Assembly: GCF_009729855.1 (NCBI RefSeq)
Contig: NZ_WODA01000022.1
Span: forward strand, 62,001-126,000
Reading direction: 5' to 3'
Length of the DNA: 64,000 nt
DNA from: Agromyces luteolus
GTDB taxonomy: Bacteria > Actinomycetota > Actinomycetes > Actinomycetales > Microbacteriaceae
Positions within the stretch are counted from its first letter, which is position 1; each line of letters opens with the position of its first letter. The notes beneath the pieces were generated by a model that was not told the origin of the DNA, did no database searches, and was given only the letters and a program-made list of their open reading frames with translations. The position numbers and the translations under genes are program-made. Shown here piece after piece: positions 48,787 through 58,638 of the stretch.

Positions 48787-49296
48787 TCAGAGGACTTTCA
48801 GCATCCGGGTGTTGCCGAGCGTGTTCTGCTTGACGCGCGCGAGGTCGAGGAACTCCGCGACACCCTCGTCGTGCGAGCGCACGAGCTCGGCGTACAGCTC
48901 GGGATCGACGATCTCCGCACCCATGTCCTCGAACCCGTGCCGACCGAAGAACGAGACCTCGAAGGTGAGGCAGAAGAGGCGACTGAGCCCGAGCTCCCGG
49001 GCGTCGGACTCGAGCGCGGCGAGCAGGGCGTGCCCGACGCCGTGGCCGAGCCACTCGTCCCCGACCGCGAGCGTGCGGATCTCGCCGAGGTCCTCCCACA
49101 TGACGTGCAGCGCGCCGCAGCCGACGACCGTGCCGTCGGCGGTCTCCGCGACGCGGAACTCCTGCACGGCGCCGTACAGGTCGACGCGCTCCTTGCCGAG
49201 CAGGATGCGTCGGGCGACGAGCGGCTCGACGAGGTCCACGATCTTCGGCACGTCGGGCGTGCGCGCCCGGCGCACGGTGATGGGCGGCTGCGTCAT
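48787..49296 (-). CDS. argA: Amino-acid N-acetyltransferase (short ArgA type)
   Basis: 169 residues of the GNAT-only N-acetylglutamate synthase group found in actinobacteria, which lacks the kinase-like half of classical ArgA. The start ITVRRARTPDVPKIVDLVEPLVARRILLGKERVDLYGAVQEFRVAE and the end FFGRHGFEDMG are diagnostic in blocks. It makes N-acetylglutamate from glutamate and acetyl-CoA, the first step of arginine synthesis. TACGAT lies 6 nt before the ATG. It stands apart from other arg genes. Confidence 0.85.
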   Translation of the reverse strand: MTQPPITVRRARTPDVPKIVDLVEPLVARRILLGKERVDLYGAVQEFRVAETADGTVVGCGALHVMWEDLGEIRTLAVGDEWLGHGVGHALLAALESDARELGLSRLFCLTFEVSFFGRHGFEDMGAEIVDPELYAELVRSHDEGVAEFLDLARVKQNTLGNTRMLKVL

Positions 49297-49302
49297 CCGC
49301 TC

Positions 49303-49308
49303 ATCGTA
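49303..49308 (-). promoter_or_regulatory. Leaderless -10 box (TACGAT)
   Basis: TACGAT, 6 nt, then the ATG at 49294-49296. Confidence 0.5.
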
Positions 49309-49315
49309 TGGTGAT

Positions 49316-50473
49316 TCATGCGTCGGTCGCGGACGCGTCGATCCCGAGCAGGTCGCGGATGAGCCCCATGAGCAGCGCAGTGCGCGCCGGGATGTCGTCG
49401 ACCATCACGTGCTCGTGATCGGCGTGCGCGCCGCCGCCGACGGCGCCGAGGCCGTCGAGCGTGGGCACGCCGACGCCGGCGGTGAAGTTGCCGTCGGACG
49501 CGCCGCCGACGACGATCGCCTCCGGCAGCGACATCCCGAGTTCGTCGGCGACGGCGCGCGCACGACGCCACACCCCCTCGGTGGCCGTGATCTCCAAGGG
49601 CGGGCGGTTGATGCCGCCGTGCACCGCCACGCGCGCCCCGGTCGACGAGGTCAACGAGCGGAACCGATCGTCGACGCGGTGCTGCTCCTCCGCCGTCAGG
49701 GCCCGGACGTCGACCTCGACCGACGCGTGCGCGGGCACGGTGTTCACGGTCGTGCCGCCGTGGATGAGCGTCGGCGTGACCGAGGTGCCGACCGAGGCAT
49801 CCGCGAACTGCGCGACGACGCCGACCTGGTGCGCGATCTCGAGGGTCGCATTGAGGCCCTTCTCGGGTTCGAGGCCCGCATGGGCCGCCCGGCCGGTGAT
49901 CTCGACGCGGTAGTTCGAGGTGCCCTTGCGACCGATCTTCAGCGCCCCGCCGTCGCCGCTCGCCTCGAGCACCAGCGCCGCGACGCACCCGTCCGCCTCC
50001 TGCTCGATCATCGCGCGCGACGTCGGGGAACCGAGCTCCTCGTCGCCGGTGACCAGCAGCGTGAGGGCGGCGTCGGGGTGATGGCCGAGGTGGGCCGCGG
50101 CGTGGACCGCCATGACCAGTCCGGTCAGCATGTCGAAGCAGCCGGGCCCGCGGATCACGCCGTCCTGCAGCGAGAACGGATGCGTCTCGAGCGTGCCGAT
50201 CGGCCAGACGGTGTCGTGGTGGGCGAGGAGCAGCACCCGGGGCGCGTCGGGCTCGGGCGAGCCGAGATGCCAGCGGAGGTGGGTGCACCCGTCGAGCACG
50301 ATTCGCTCCGGTGCGAAGCCGATGCGTCGGCCGCCGATCTCGGCCACGACGTCGGCCGATCGCGCGACCGCGGCGAGGTCGGAGGACGGCGACTCGACCA
50401 GCACCAGGCGCTCGAGGTCGAGCAGCATCTCGGGCAGGCTCGCCTCCGCCCACTCATGCAGCGGATGCCTCAT
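49316..50473 (-). CDS. M20 family metallopeptidase
   Basis: 385 residues of the carboxypeptidase G2/ArgE-like M20 family. Metal-site blocks are LLLAHHDTVWP (His, Asp), GCFDMLTGL, LVTGDEELGSP (catalytic Glu) and LVLEASGDG, ending with GGGAHADHEHV. A dimerisation insert lies between. The enzyme probably removes C-terminal or N-acyl groups from amino acid derivatives; the substrate is unclear. The ATG at 50473 has GAGG 9 nt upstream. Confidence 0.88.
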   Translation of the reverse strand: MRHPLHEWAEASLPEMLLDLERLVLVESPSSDLAAVARSADVVAEIGGRRIGFAPERIVLDGCTHLRWHLGSPEPDAPRVLLLAHHDTVWPIGTLETHPFSLQDGVIRGPGCFDMLTGLVMAVHAAAHLGHHPDAALTLLVTGDEELGSPTSRAMIEQEADGCVAALVLEASGDGGALKIGRKGTSNYRVEITGRAAHAGLEPEKGLNATLEIAHQVGVVAQFADASVGTSVTPTLIHGGTTVNTVPAHASVEVDVRALTAEEQHRVDDRFRSLTSSTGARVAVHGGINRPPLEITATEGVWRRARAVADELGMSLPEAIVVGGASDGNFTAGVGVPTLDGLGAVGGGAHADHEHVMVDDIPARTALLMGLIRDLLGIDASATDA

Positions 50474-50524
50474 CGCGGTTCGCCTCGCAGTCCGAGTCCG
50501 GGGAACGACCCTTCGACGATAACG

Positions 50525-50558
50525 ACGAAGGGCGGATGCCGCAGCATCCGCCCTTCGT
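50525..50558 (-). terminator. clpC terminator
   Basis: A perfect 15-bp stem (50525-50539 with 50544-50558) and a CGCA loop lie 10 nt past the clpC stop. The stem includes GCGGATGC, part of the window's over-represented word. Confidence 0.8.
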
Positions 50559-50568
50559 ATCGTGCCGG

Positions 50569-53091
50569 TTACTGGCCGGCGGCCAGGTCGGGCGTCGTCG
50601 GCCCGGTGCCGATGGCCGCACCCGTGTTCACGCCGACGCCGACGGGCAGCGCCCGCTGGGTCGTGGTGAAGACGAACTCGCCGTCCTTGAAGTCGACGTG
50701 CACGTGGTCGCCCGAGTTGAGCTCGCCGTGCAGGATCTTCTCCGACAGGCGGTCCTCGACCTCGTGCTGCACCGCGCGGCGCAGCGGGCGGGCGCCGAGC
50801 GCCGGGTCGAACCCGACCTCGATGAGCCGCTCCTTGGCCGGGAGCGTGAGCTCGACGGTCATGTCGCGGTCGAGCATGCGCTCGCCCAGGCGCTTGATGA
50901 ACAGGTCGACGATCTGCAGCAGCTCCTCCTTGCTGAGCTGCGGGAACACGATGATCTCGTCGACGCGGTTCAGGAACTCGGGCTTGAAGTGCTTCTTCAG
51001 CTCCTCGTTCACCTTCGCGCGCATGAGGTCGTAGCCCGTGCGGGTGTCGCCCTCGATCTGGAAGCCCACGGGGCCGCCCGAGATGTCCTTCGTGCCGAGG
51101 TTCGTCGTCATGATGATGACGGTGTTCTTGAAGTCGACCACACGACCCTGGCCGTCGGTCAGACGGCCCTCCTCCAGGATCTGCAGGAGCGAGTTGAAGA
51201 TGTCGGGGTGTGCCTTCTCGATCTCGTCGAAGAGCACGACCGAGAACGGCTTGCGGCGCACCTTCTCGGTGAGCTGGCCGCCCTCCTCGAAGCCGACGAA
51301 GCCGGGAGGGGCGCCGAACAGTCGCGAGACCGTGTGCTTCTCGCCGTACTCCGACATGTCGAGCGAGATCATCGCCGACTCGTCGTCGAAGAGGAACTCG
51401 GCGAGCGCCTTGGCGAGCTCGGTCTTGCCGACGCCCGTGGGGCCGGCGAAGATGAACGACCCCGAGGGGCGCTTCGGGTCCTTGAGGCCCGCACGCGTGC
51501 GGCGGATCGTCTTCGAGAGGGCGGCGATCGCCTCCTCCTGGCCGATGACGCGCTCGTGCAGCGCCTTCTCCATGAAGACGAGGCGCGACGACTCCTCCTC
51601 CGTGAGCTTGAAGACGGGGATGCCGGTGGCCTGCGCGAGCACCTCGGCGATCAGGCCCTCGTCGACGACCGCGGTCGTCTTGACCTCGCCCGACTTCCAC
51701 TGCTTCTCGAGGCGGAGCCGCTCGCCGAGCAGGTTCTTCTCCTCGTCGCGCAGCGACGCGGCCTTCTCGAAGTCCTGCTCCTCGATCGCGGTCTCCTTCG
51801 CGGAGCGCACGACCGCGATCTTCTCGTCGAACTCGCGCAGCTCGGGCGGCGACGACAGGATCGACAGGCGCAGGCGCGCGCCGGCCTCGTCGATCAGGTC
51901 GATGGCCTTGTCGGGCAGGAACCGGTCGCTGATGTAGCGGTCGGCGAGGTTCGCCGCCGCGACGATCGCGCCGTCGGTGATCGAGACCTTGTGGTGCGCC
52001 TCGTAGCGGTCACGCAGCCCCTTGAGGATGTTGATCGCGTGCGGGAGCGAGGGCTCGGCGACCTGGATCGGCTGGAAGCGACGCTCGAGCGCGGCATCCT
52101 TCTCGAAGTGCTTGCGGTACTCGTCGAGCGTGGTCGCGCCGATCGTCTGGAGCTCGCCGCGCGCGAGCAGCGGCTTCAGGATCGACGCGGCGTCGATCGC
52201 GCCCTCGGCGGCGCCCGCACCCACGAGGGTGTGGATCTCGTCGATGAAGACGATGATGTCGCCGCGCGTGCGGATCTCCTTCGTGACCTTCTTGAGGCGC
52301 TCCTCGAAGTCGCCGCGGTAGCGGGAACCCGCGATGAGCGAGCCGAGATCGAGCGAGTAGAGCTGCTTGTCCTTCAGCGTCTCGGGGACCTCGCCCTTGA
52401 CGATGGCCTGCGCGAGTCCCTCGACGACGGCGGTCTTGCCGACGCCGGGCTCGCCGATGAGCACGGGGTTGTTCTTGGAGCGGCGCGAGAGGATCTGCAT
52501 GACCCGCTCGATCTCCTTCTCGCGGCCGATCACCGGGTCGAGCTTCGACTCGCGCGCGGCCTGCGTGAGGTTGCGGCCGAACTGGTCGAGGATCTGCGAG
52601 CCGCCCTGCGGCTGCTGCTGCTCGTTCGCGCCGACCTGCACCTGCTCCTTGCCCTGGTAGCCGGAGAGGAGCTGGATGACCTGCTGGCGCACGCGGTTGA
52701 GGTCGGCGCCGAGCTTGACGAGCACCTGGGCGGCGACGCCCTCGCCCTCGCGGATGAGGCCGAGGAGGATGTGCTCGGTGCCGATGTAGTTGTGGCCGAG
52801 CTGGAGCGCCTCGCGGAGGCTCAGCTCGAGCACCTTCTTGGCGCGCGGGGTGAACGGGATGTGCCCGGTCGGCTGCTGCTGGCCCTGCCCGATGATGTCC
52901 TGCACCTGCTCGCGGACGGCATCGAGGGAGATCCCCAGCGACTCGAGCGCCTTCGCGGCCACGCCCTCACCCTCGTGGATGAGGCCGAGCAGGATGTGCT
53001 CGGTGCCGATGTAGTTGTGATTCAGCATCTTGGCCTCTTCCTGGGCCAGGACGACGACACGACGGGCTCGGTCCGTGAATCTCTCGAACAT
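50569..53091 (-). CDS. clpC: ATP-dependent Clp protease ATPase subunit ClpC
   Basis: 840 residues. Two Clp-N repeats (about 1-145) precede the first AAA module with Walker A GEPGVGKT (213-220) and Walker B FIDEIH (282-287). A UVR/M domain follows (about 430-467), then the second AAA module with GPTGVGKT (550-557). ClpC hexamers unfold proteins and feed them to ClpP; in actinobacteria the gene is essential in several species. An IGF/IGL-type ClpP-binding loop was not located with certainty. The ATG has GAGGAG upstream, with a ClgR-like box further up. Confidence 0.96.
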   Translation of the reverse strand: MFERFTDRARRVVVLAQEEAKMLNHNYIGTEHILLGLIHEGEGVAAKALESLGISLDAVREQVQDIIGQGQQQPTGHIPFTPRAKKVLELSLREALQLGHNYIGTEHILLGLIREGEGVAAQVLVKLGADLNRVRQQVIQLLSGYQGKEQVQVGANEQQQPQGGSQILDQFGRNLTQAARESKLDPVIGREKEIERVMQILSRRSKNNPVLIGEPGVGKTAVVEGLAQAIVKGEVPETLKDKQLYSLDLGSLIAGSRYRGDFEERLKKVTKEIRTRGDIIVFIDEIHTLVGAGAAEGAIDAASILKPLLARGELQTIGATTLDEYRKHFEKDAALERRFQPIQVAEPSLPHAINILKGLRDRYEAHHKVSITDGAIVAAANLADRYISDRFLPDKAIDLIDEAGARLRLSILSSPPELREFDEKIAVVRSAKETAIEEQDFEKAASLRDEEKNLLGERLRLEKQWKSGEVKTTAVVDEGLIAEVLAQATGIPVFKLTEEESSRLVFMEKALHERVIGQEEAIAALSKTIRRTRAGLKDPKRPSGSFIFAGPTGVGKTELAKALAEFLFDDESAMISLDMSEYGEKHTVSRLFGAPPGFVGFEEGGQLTEKVRRKPFSVVLFDEIEKAHPDIFNSLLQILEEGRLTDGQGRVVDFKNTVIIMTTNLGTKDISGGPVGFQIEGDTRTGYDLMRAKVNEELKKHFKPEFLNRVDEIIVFPQLSKEELLQIVDLFIKRLGERMLDRDMTVELTLPAKERLIEVGFDPALGARPLRRAVQHEVEDRLSEKILHGELNSGDHVHVDFKDGEFVFTTTQRALPVGVGVNTGAAIGTGPTTPDLAAGQ

Positions 53092-53123
53092 CTCAACTCC
53101 TCGCCGACGCCGGGTAGGGGCGT

Positions 53124-53143
53124 CGTTACGTTCAACGGTAACG
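53124..53143. promoter_or_regulatory. Inverted repeat in the clpC leader
   Basis: CGTTAC-N8-GTAACG, 33 nt upstream of the clpC ATG. It could be an operator or RNA element; a second repeat (ACCGCGG-CT-CCGCGGT) follows at 53144-53159. Confidence 0.4.
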
Positions 53144-53170
53144 ACCGCGGCTCCGCGGTGGGCCGCTGTT

Positions 53171-53181
53171 CGCCACGGGCG
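53171..53181. promoter_or_regulatory. ClgR-like box upstream of clpC
   Basis: CGCCACGGGCG resembles the actinobacterial ClgR motif CGCYNANRGCG with one mismatch. ClgR activates clpC and clpP in relatives. It is about 80 nt from the start codon. No clgR gene is in view. Confidence 0.4.
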
Positions 53182-53280
53182 CACGCTCACGAGGTGGTTC
53201 GTCGCGACGGGGCGAGCGGATGCCTCCGGCCCGCCGCGACGACGGATGCCGCGGGCTCGACCGCACCCGCCGGCGCGTGG

Positions 53281-53286
53281 TTGGAT
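53281..53286 (+). promoter_or_regulatory. Leaderless -10-like box (TTGGAT)
   Basis: TTGGAT, 6 nt, then the ATG at 53293; weaker than the TANNNT cases. Confidence 0.35.
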
Positions 53287-53292
53287 GCACGC

Positions 53293-53817
53293 ATGTCGAG
53301 ACTCGTGCTGACCGTCATCGGAGACGACCGCGCCGGACTCGTCGGTGCGCTCGCCGACGTCATCGGCGATCACGGCGGCAACTGGGAGCAGAGCCAGATG
53401 GCCGAGCTCGCCGGTCAGTTCGCCGGCATCGTCGTGGTCGAGGTGCCCGCCGAGCAGGAGGCGGCGCTCCGCGCCGCGCTCGACGGCCTCGACGGGCTCA
53501 TGGAGGTCTCGGCCCACCCGGGCCTTCCGCCCAAGGCCGAGGTCGAGGCATCCGCCTGGACGCCGCTGCGCATCGACCTCATCGGCAACGACCACCCGGG
53601 CATCGTGCGCGACATCTCGGCGGTCCTCGCACGTCACGGGCTCAGCATCGAGACCATCACGACGGGCCAGCGCGACGCGCCGATGGCCGGCGGCCGGCTG
53701 TTCGAGGCGCACCTCGTGGTGCGGGTGCCGCCGGGCGGCGACCCCGCCGACGTGCGCGACGACCTCGAGCGGGTCGCGAGCGAGCTGTTCGTCGACCTCA
53801 CGCTCGGGCACGGCTGA
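53293..53817 (+). CDS. ACT domain protein (GcvR-like)
   Basis: 174 residues with two ACT domains: LVLTVIGDDRAGLVGALADVIGDHGGNW (about 3-30) and IDLIGNDHPGIVRDISAVLARHGLSIETI (about 97-125). This is the arrangement of the glycine cleavage repressor GcvR and its relatives, which bind glycine. No gcv gene is near, so it may sense an amino acid for another target. It is divergent from clpC. Confidence 0.85.
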   Translation: MSRLVLTVIGDDRAGLVGALADVIGDHGGNWEQSQMAELAGQFAGIVVVEVPAEQEAALRAALDGLDGLMEVSAHPGLPPKAEVEASAWTPLRIDLIGNDHPGIVRDISAVLARHGLSIETITTGQRDAPMAGGRLFEAHLVVRVPPGGDPADVRDDLERVASELFVDLTLGHG

Positions 53818-53853
53818 CGCCGGCGCGCGGCGACGCCGTGGGCGCCGTGACCG

Positions 53854-54366
53854 CTACTTGATCGGCACCGTGACGACCTGGTCGCCGATCGTCACCTCGA
53901 GCGGCTCGGTGGTCGTCGTGAACACCGGGGTCCAGAAGACCGTGGTGTGCGGGACGTAGTCCGCTGTGCAGGGCCCGGTCTCGGGCTCGGGCAGCTTCAC
54001 CTCGACCGCGTTGCCCTCGCCCGCCTCGGCGAGCACCGTGATCTCGGTCGGCACCACGGGGCAGGTCGACGAGCCCCAGATGGTGACGGCCAGCTTGCCG
54101 CCGTCGTCGAGGTACTGCACGAACGGCTCGTCGCCCGTCGGCTCGGGGACCTCGATCGTGTCCTCCTCGTCGGTCTCCTCCTCGGTGCCCCCGCCGAGGT
54201 TCGTCTCCTCGCCGCCGGCCTCGTCCGTCGCCTCCTCCTCGGCGACGGGCAGGCCGGGGAAGTCCTCGACGGCGCCGGAACCCGGGTTGCAGCCGGTGAG
54301 CACCAGGGCCGAGGCGATCGCGAGCCCGGCGAGCAGGAGACGGCGAGGTCCGGTGAGCGAAGTCAT
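53854..54366 (-). CDS. Lipoprotein of unknown function
   Basis: 170 residues. The lipobox LTGC has Cys26. A very acidic linker (EEEATDEAGGEETNLGGGTEEETDEEDT, about 42-70) leads to a beta-rich domain with two further Cys (SSTCPVVP, ETGPCTADYVPHTT), probably a disulfide. The end (EVTIGDQVVTVPIK) is a last strand. CAGCAT lies 6 nt before the ATG, a weak leaderless -10. Function unknown. Confidence 0.75.
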   Translation of the reverse strand: MTSLTGPRRLLLAGLAIASALVLTGCNPGSGAVEDFPGLPVAEEEATDEAGGEETNLGGGTEEETDEEDTIEVPEPTGDEPFVQYLDDGGKLAVTIWGSSTCPVVPTEITVLAEAGEGNAVEVKLPEPETGPCTADYVPHTTVFWTPVFTTTTEPLEVTIGDQVVTVPIK

Positions 54367-54485
54367 GGCGCCATGCTGCCACGCGGTCGCCCTCCACGGA
54401 CGGGACCTCCGGCCCTACCGTCGGCGGGCCCGGCGTGCTCGCGCGGCCGGCGCGGCGGGCTGGGAGCGCGGTCGGCGCCCGCGCG

Positions 54486-54491
54486 TAGGAT
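54486..54491 (+). promoter_or_regulatory. Leaderless -10 box (TAGGAT)
   Basis: TAGGAT, 6 nt, then the ATG at 54498. Confidence 0.5.
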
Positions 54492-54497
54492 GCGGGA

Positions 54498-55514
54498 ATG
54501 AGCAACCTCGAGCGCGATCCCGTCGAACTGCTCTGCCCGCCCGACGAGGCGACCGGCCCCGGCGTCGCCGTCTACGACTACCGCGAGGTCCCGCTCGGCG
54601 GACCGCGCGCGATGCCCGTCCGGCGCACGCTCCCGCAGCGCGGGCGCACGACGATCGGCGCCTGGTGCTTCGCCGACCACTACGGGCCCGACGACGTCGC
54701 CGAGACGGGCGGCATGGTCGTCCCGCCGCATCCGCACACGGGCCTCCAGACCGTGAGCTGGCTGTTCGAGGGCGAGATCGAGCACCGCGACTCGACGGGC
54801 AGCCACGAGCTCGTGCGTCCCGGCGGCGTCAACCTGATGACCGCGGGCCGCGGCATCTCGCACTCCGAGGTCTCCACGCCGGGCACGACGCGCCTGCACG
54901 GCGTCCAGCTCTGGGTCGCGCTCCCCGACGGCGACCGATCGGTCGCCCCGTTCTTCGAGCACGCCGACACCACGCCGTTCCGGGTCGGCGACGCGACCGT
55001 GCGCGTCTTCGTCGGCGAGCTCGCGGGCGACGGCGAGACGACGGATGCCGCGGCCGCGGCGGTCACGGTCTTCTCACCGCTCCTCGGCGCCCAGGTCGAC
55101 CTCCCGGCCGGCGGTTCGGTCGACCTCGCGCTCGACCCGACGTTCGAGCACGGCATCCTGGTCGACGTCGGTCCCGCGTTCGTCGAGGTGCCGGGATCCG
55201 AGTCGGCGACCGAGGTGCCGTGGTCGCGCCTCGCGCACCTCGAACTCGGGCACGAGCGTGTCCGCGTGCGGGCCGACGCCGACCCCGTCCGCGTCCTGCT
55301 GCTCGGCGGCGAGCCCTTCGGCGAGGAACTCGTGATGTGGTGGAACTTCATCGGCCGCTCGCACGACGAGATCGTCGAGTACCGCCGTCGCTGGCAGTCC
55401 GACGTGATCGCGCGCAACGACGCCGACGGCCCGTTCGGCACGGTCGTCGGGTACGACGGCGCTCCGCTGCCCGCACCCGACCTGCCGACCGTGCGCCTCA
55501 AGCCCCGGCGCTGA
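54498..55514 (+). CDS. Pirin family protein
   Basis: 338 residues in a double cupin. The N-terminal cupin has the metal-site block PPHPHTGLQTVSWLFEGEIEHRDS and GGVNLMTAGRGISHSE; the C-terminal cupin ends with ALLLGGEPFGEE-type strand (VLLLGGEPFGEELVMWWNFIGRSHDEI). Pirins bind Fe and some show quercetinase activity; others modulate metabolic enzymes. The C-terminal QSDVIARNDADGPFG is typical for the family. Confidence 0.92.
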   Translation: MSNLERDPVELLCPPDEATGPGVAVYDYREVPLGGPRAMPVRRTLPQRGRTTIGAWCFADHYGPDDVAETGGMVVPPHPHTGLQTVSWLFEGEIEHRDSTGSHELVRPGGVNLMTAGRGISHSEVSTPGTTRLHGVQLWVALPDGDRSVAPFFEHADTTPFRVGDATVRVFVGELAGDGETTDAAAAAVTVFSPLLGAQVDLPAGGSVDLALDPTFEHGILVDVGPAFVEVPGSESATEVPWSRLAHLELGHERVRVRADADPVRVLLLGGEPFGEELVMWWNFIGRSHDEIVEYRRRWQSDVIARNDADGPFGTVVGYDGAPLPAPDLPTVRLKPRR

Positions 55515-55554
55515 GCGCGCGGCGCCGAGCGCGCGGCACCGAGCCGCACGCACG

Positions 55555-55593
55555 CCGACGGCCGGTGCCCGGGAGCTGGGCGCCGGCCGTCGG
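55555..55593. terminator. Terminator between pirin and fruA
   Basis: A 16-bp stem with one G-U pair (55555-55570 with 55578-55593) and a 7-nt loop separate two convergent units. Confidence 0.7.
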
Positions 55594-55605
55594 GGTCGGA
55601 GCGGG

Positions 55606-57657
55606 TCAGGCCGCGACGATCGAGGGCTCTCCCTCGGCGACCTCCTCGCGGATGGTGCGACGGTGCGCCCAGCGCTTCAGCGCGATCACGACCAGGGCGC
55701 CGACGACCGCGCCGGCGACGATGGCCAGGACGAACCAGAGCAGGTTGCCGATCGCGAAGAAGACGAAGATGCCGCCGTGCGGGGCCTGCGACGTCACGCC
55801 CATGCCCATGCAGATCGCGCCGGCGACGGCGCCGCCGAGGATCATGGCGGGGATGACGCGGAACAGGTCGGCCGCGGCGAACGGGATCGCGCCCTCGGAG
55901 ATGAACGCGGCACCGAGCAGCCACGCGGCCTTGCCGTTCTCGCGCTCGACGGGCGTGAACAGCTTGCGGTCGAGCACCGTGGCGAGCGCCATGGCGAGGG
56001 GCGGCACCATCCCGGCGGCCATGACCGCGGCCATGACCATGAGCGGGGCCTGGTTCTCGACCGTGGCGGCGCCGAGGCCGGCGACGGCGAACGAGTACGC
56101 GACCTTGTTGACGGGACCGCCGAGGTCGAAGCCCATCATCGCGCCGAGGATCAGCCCGAGCACGACCGCCGCCGCACCGGTGAGGCCGGCGAGCCAGTCG
56201 TTCAGGGCGGTGGAGAGCGCGGCGATCGGACCACCCAGCACGACGATCATGAGGCCGGAGGCGACGATCGACGCGACGAGCGGGATGATCACGACCGGCA
56301 TGAGGCCCCGGAGCCAGCGCGGCACGTCGAGGCGGGCGAACATGAGCGCGACCCAGCCGGCGAGGATGCCGCCGACGAGGCCGCCGATGAACCCGGCGCC
56401 CATGAGGCCCGCGACCGCACCGGCGACGAAGCCGGGAGCGATGCCGGGGCGATCGGCGATCGCATAGGCGATGTACCCGGCGAGCGCCGGCACCAGGAAG
56501 CCCATCGAGATCGCGCCGATCGTGAAGAACACGGCGCCGAGGTACACCAGGAGGCCGCCGTCGGGCAGGTTGAACAGGTTGTTCGTCGTGACGATCTCGG
56601 TGGCGTTGTCGGTGATGTCGTACCCGCCGAACAGGAAGCCGAGGGCGATGAGCAGGCCGCCGCCGGCGACGAACGGGATCATGTAGCTGACGCCCGTGAG
56701 CAGCACGCGCTTGACCTTCTGGCCGAAGTGCTCGTTCGCGGCCGCCGCCGCGGCCGTCTGCGCTCCGGCGTCGCCCTGCACGCGCGGCGCCGACGGATCG
56801 GAGATCGCGGCCACTGCCTCGTCGATCATCTCGGCGGGGTGGTCGATGCCGCGCTTCACGGGCCCCTGCACCACGGGCTTGCCGGCGAACCGGCTCTTGT
56901 CGCGCACGTCGACGTCGACGGCGAAGACCACCGCGTCGGCACGGGCGATCACCTCGGGCGAGAGCGGCGTGGAGCCCGAGGACCCCTGCGTCTCGACGTG
57001 CAGTTCGACGCCGGCCTTCTTCGCGGCCGCGGCGAGCGCGTCCGCGGCCATGTAGGTGTGGGCGATGCCGGTCGGGCACGCGGTGACCGCGAGCAGCACG
57101 GGCGCGTGCTCGGGGGCGGTGGATGCCGCGGACGGCGCTGCGACCGATGCGGCGGCCGCACCCCCGGCCGCAGCGGCCCCGGCGGGCGCGGCGGCGGGCT
57201 GCTCCTTCGGCTCGAGCGCGCCCTCGACGAGCGCGACGAAGGCCGGCGCGTCGGGTGCGGCCCGCAGCGAGGCCACGAAGTCCTCGTCGATGAGCGACCG
57301 CGCGAGGGTCGAGAGCACCGCGAGGTGGTCCTGCGTCGACGCGGTCGGCACGGCGATGAGGAACACGAGGTCGGCCGGCCCGTCGAAGGAGCCGAAGTCG
57401 ACCCCCTCGGGCAGGCGCGCCGCGGCGAGCGTGGGCTCGGTCACGGCATCCGACTTCGCGTGCGGGATGGCGATGCCGCCCGGGACCCCGGTGGAGTCCT
57501 TCTCCTCGCGCGCCCACGCGTCGGCGAAGAGCGCATCGCGGTCGGTGGCGCGGCCGGCGGCGACGACGGCGTCGGCGAGCGCCCGGATGACGGCGGCCTT
57601 GTCGGCGCCGATCGGCTCGTCGAGGCTGACGAGCCGCTGGTCGATGACGTTGGACAT
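55606..57657 (-). CDS. fruA: PTS fructose transporter, fused IIA-IIB-IIC
   Basis: 683 residues. The IIA domain has phospho-His66 in GIAIPHAKS. An Ala-rich linker leads to IIB with the phospho-Cys194 in TACPTGIAHT. IIC starts about 310 (GQKVKRVLLTGVSYMIPFVAGGG) with roughly eight or nine membrane segments. It imports fructose as fructose 1-phosphate, using phosphate from HPr. GGAGGAA lies just before the ATG, 9 nt after fruK. Confidence 0.95.
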   Translation of the reverse strand: MSNVIDQRLVSLDEPIGADKAAVIRALADAVVAAGRATDRDALFADAWAREEKDSTGVPGGIAIPHAKSDAVTEPTLAAARLPEGVDFGSFDGPADLVFLIAVPTASTQDHLAVLSTLARSLIDEDFVASLRAAPDAPAFVALVEGALEPKEQPAAAPAGAAAAGGAAAASVAAPSAASTAPEHAPVLLAVTACPTGIAHTYMAADALAAAAKKAGVELHVETQGSSGSTPLSPEVIARADAVVFAVDVDVRDKSRFAGKPVVQGPVKRGIDHPAEMIDEAVAAISDPSAPRVQGDAGAQTAAAAAANEHFGQKVKRVLLTGVSYMIPFVAGGGLLIALGFLFGGYDITDNATEIVTTNNLFNLPDGGLLVYLGAVFFTIGAISMGFLVPALAGYIAYAIADRPGIAPGFVAGAVAGLMGAGFIGGLVGGILAGWVALMFARLDVPRWLRGLMPVVIIPLVASIVASGLMIVVLGGPIAALSTALNDWLAGLTGAAAVVLGLILGAMMGFDLGGPVNKVAYSFAVAGLGAATVENQAPLMVMAAVMAAGMVPPLAMALATVLDRKLFTPVERENGKAAWLLGAAFISEGAIPFAAADLFRVIPAMILGGAVAGAICMGMGVTSQAPHGGIFVFFAIGNLLWFVLAIVAGAVVGALVVIALKRWAHRRTIREEVAEGEPSIVAA

Positions 57658-57666
57658 CGATTCCTC

Positions 57667-58638
57667 CTACTGGACGGCCGGGGCGACGGCGCCCCGGATT
57701 CGGATTGCGGTGATGGCGGTGGCGTCGGCATCGGCCCTGGTGGGGACCGCCGACCCGGGGAGCGACGCGGCGGCCGCCCCGTGTGCGACCGCCTGGGCGA
57801 GCGCCCGGTCGGGCGCGGCCCCCTCGGTCACGGCGAGCAGGAAGCCGGCGAGCGAGCTGTCGCCCGCGCCGACCGTGCTGCGTGCGTCGATGCGCGGCGC
57901 GGGGGCGAACCAGGCGCCCCCCGCTGCGACGTGGACGGCGCCTCGGGCGCCGAGCGTGACGAGCGCCGAGCGGATGCCTCGCGGCGCGAGCCGCGCGGCG
58001 AGGTCGGCCACGCGCTCGGGGTCGGCCTCCAGGGCGTCGGCGTCGATCTGGTCGGTGAGCTCGGCGAGCTCCTCGCCGTTCGGCTTGATGAGGTCGATCT
58101 GCTCCCCCGAGCCCACGAGCGCAGCGAGCGGGGCGCCCGACGTGTCGACCGCGATCCGCGCCTCGACGCCCGCGGCGCGGACCTCGCGCGCGACGCGGAC
58201 GTAGAAGTCGTCGGGCAGCGACGGCGGGAGGGACCCGGCGAGCACGAGCCACGAGGCATCCGTCGACTGCTCGACCGTCGCGCGGATCAGCGCGCGCTGC
58301 TCGTCGTCGTCGAGCGCGGGCCCCGGCTCGTTGAGCTTGGTGGTCACGCCGTCGGGTTCGGTGATCGCGATGTTGGAGCGGAGCCGCCCGGCGATGGGGA
58401 CGGTCGCGACGGGGAGGCCGACGGCGGCGAGCGCCACGACGAGCGGGTCGTCGGAACGGCCCGGGAGCACGGCGATCGAGTCGGCGCCGGCGGCGACGAG
58501 CGCGCGCGTGACGTTGACGCCCTTGCCTCCGGGCTCCTCGACGCTGCGCGCGACCCGCTGGACCTCGCCGCGCTCGAGCTCCCGGTCGAGCTCGACCGTG
58601 CGGTCGAGCGACGGGTTGACGGTCAGCGTGACGATCAT
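57667..58638 (-). CDS. fruK: 1-phosphofructokinase
   Basis: 323 residues of the PfkB family. GGKGVN (37-42) and STVGAGDSSLAGF with catalytic Asp261 are clear. It phosphorylates fructose 1-phosphate from FruA to fructose 1,6-bisphosphate. The ATG overlaps the fruR stop (ATGA). Confidence 0.93.
   Translation of the reverse strand: MIVTLTVNPSLDRTVELDRELERGEVQRVARSVEEPGGKGVNVTRALVAAGADSIAVLPGRSDDPLVVALAAVGLPVATVPIAGRLRSNIAITEPDGVTTKLNEPGPALDDDEQRALIRATVEQSTDASWLVLAGSLPPSLPDDFYVRVAREVRAAGVEARIAVDTSGAPLAALVGSGEQIDLIKPNGEELAELTDQIDADALEADPERVADLAARLAPRGIRSALVTLGARGAVHVAAGGAWFAPAPRIDARSTVGAGDSSLAGFLLAVTEGAAPDRALAQAVAHGAAAASLPGSAVPTRADADATAITAIRIRGAVAPAVQ

Noticed and set aside
50311-53292. A + strand frame opposite clpC in frame with the ACT protein
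   Set aside because: Only the part from 53293 has ACT motifs; the rest is antisense to clpC.
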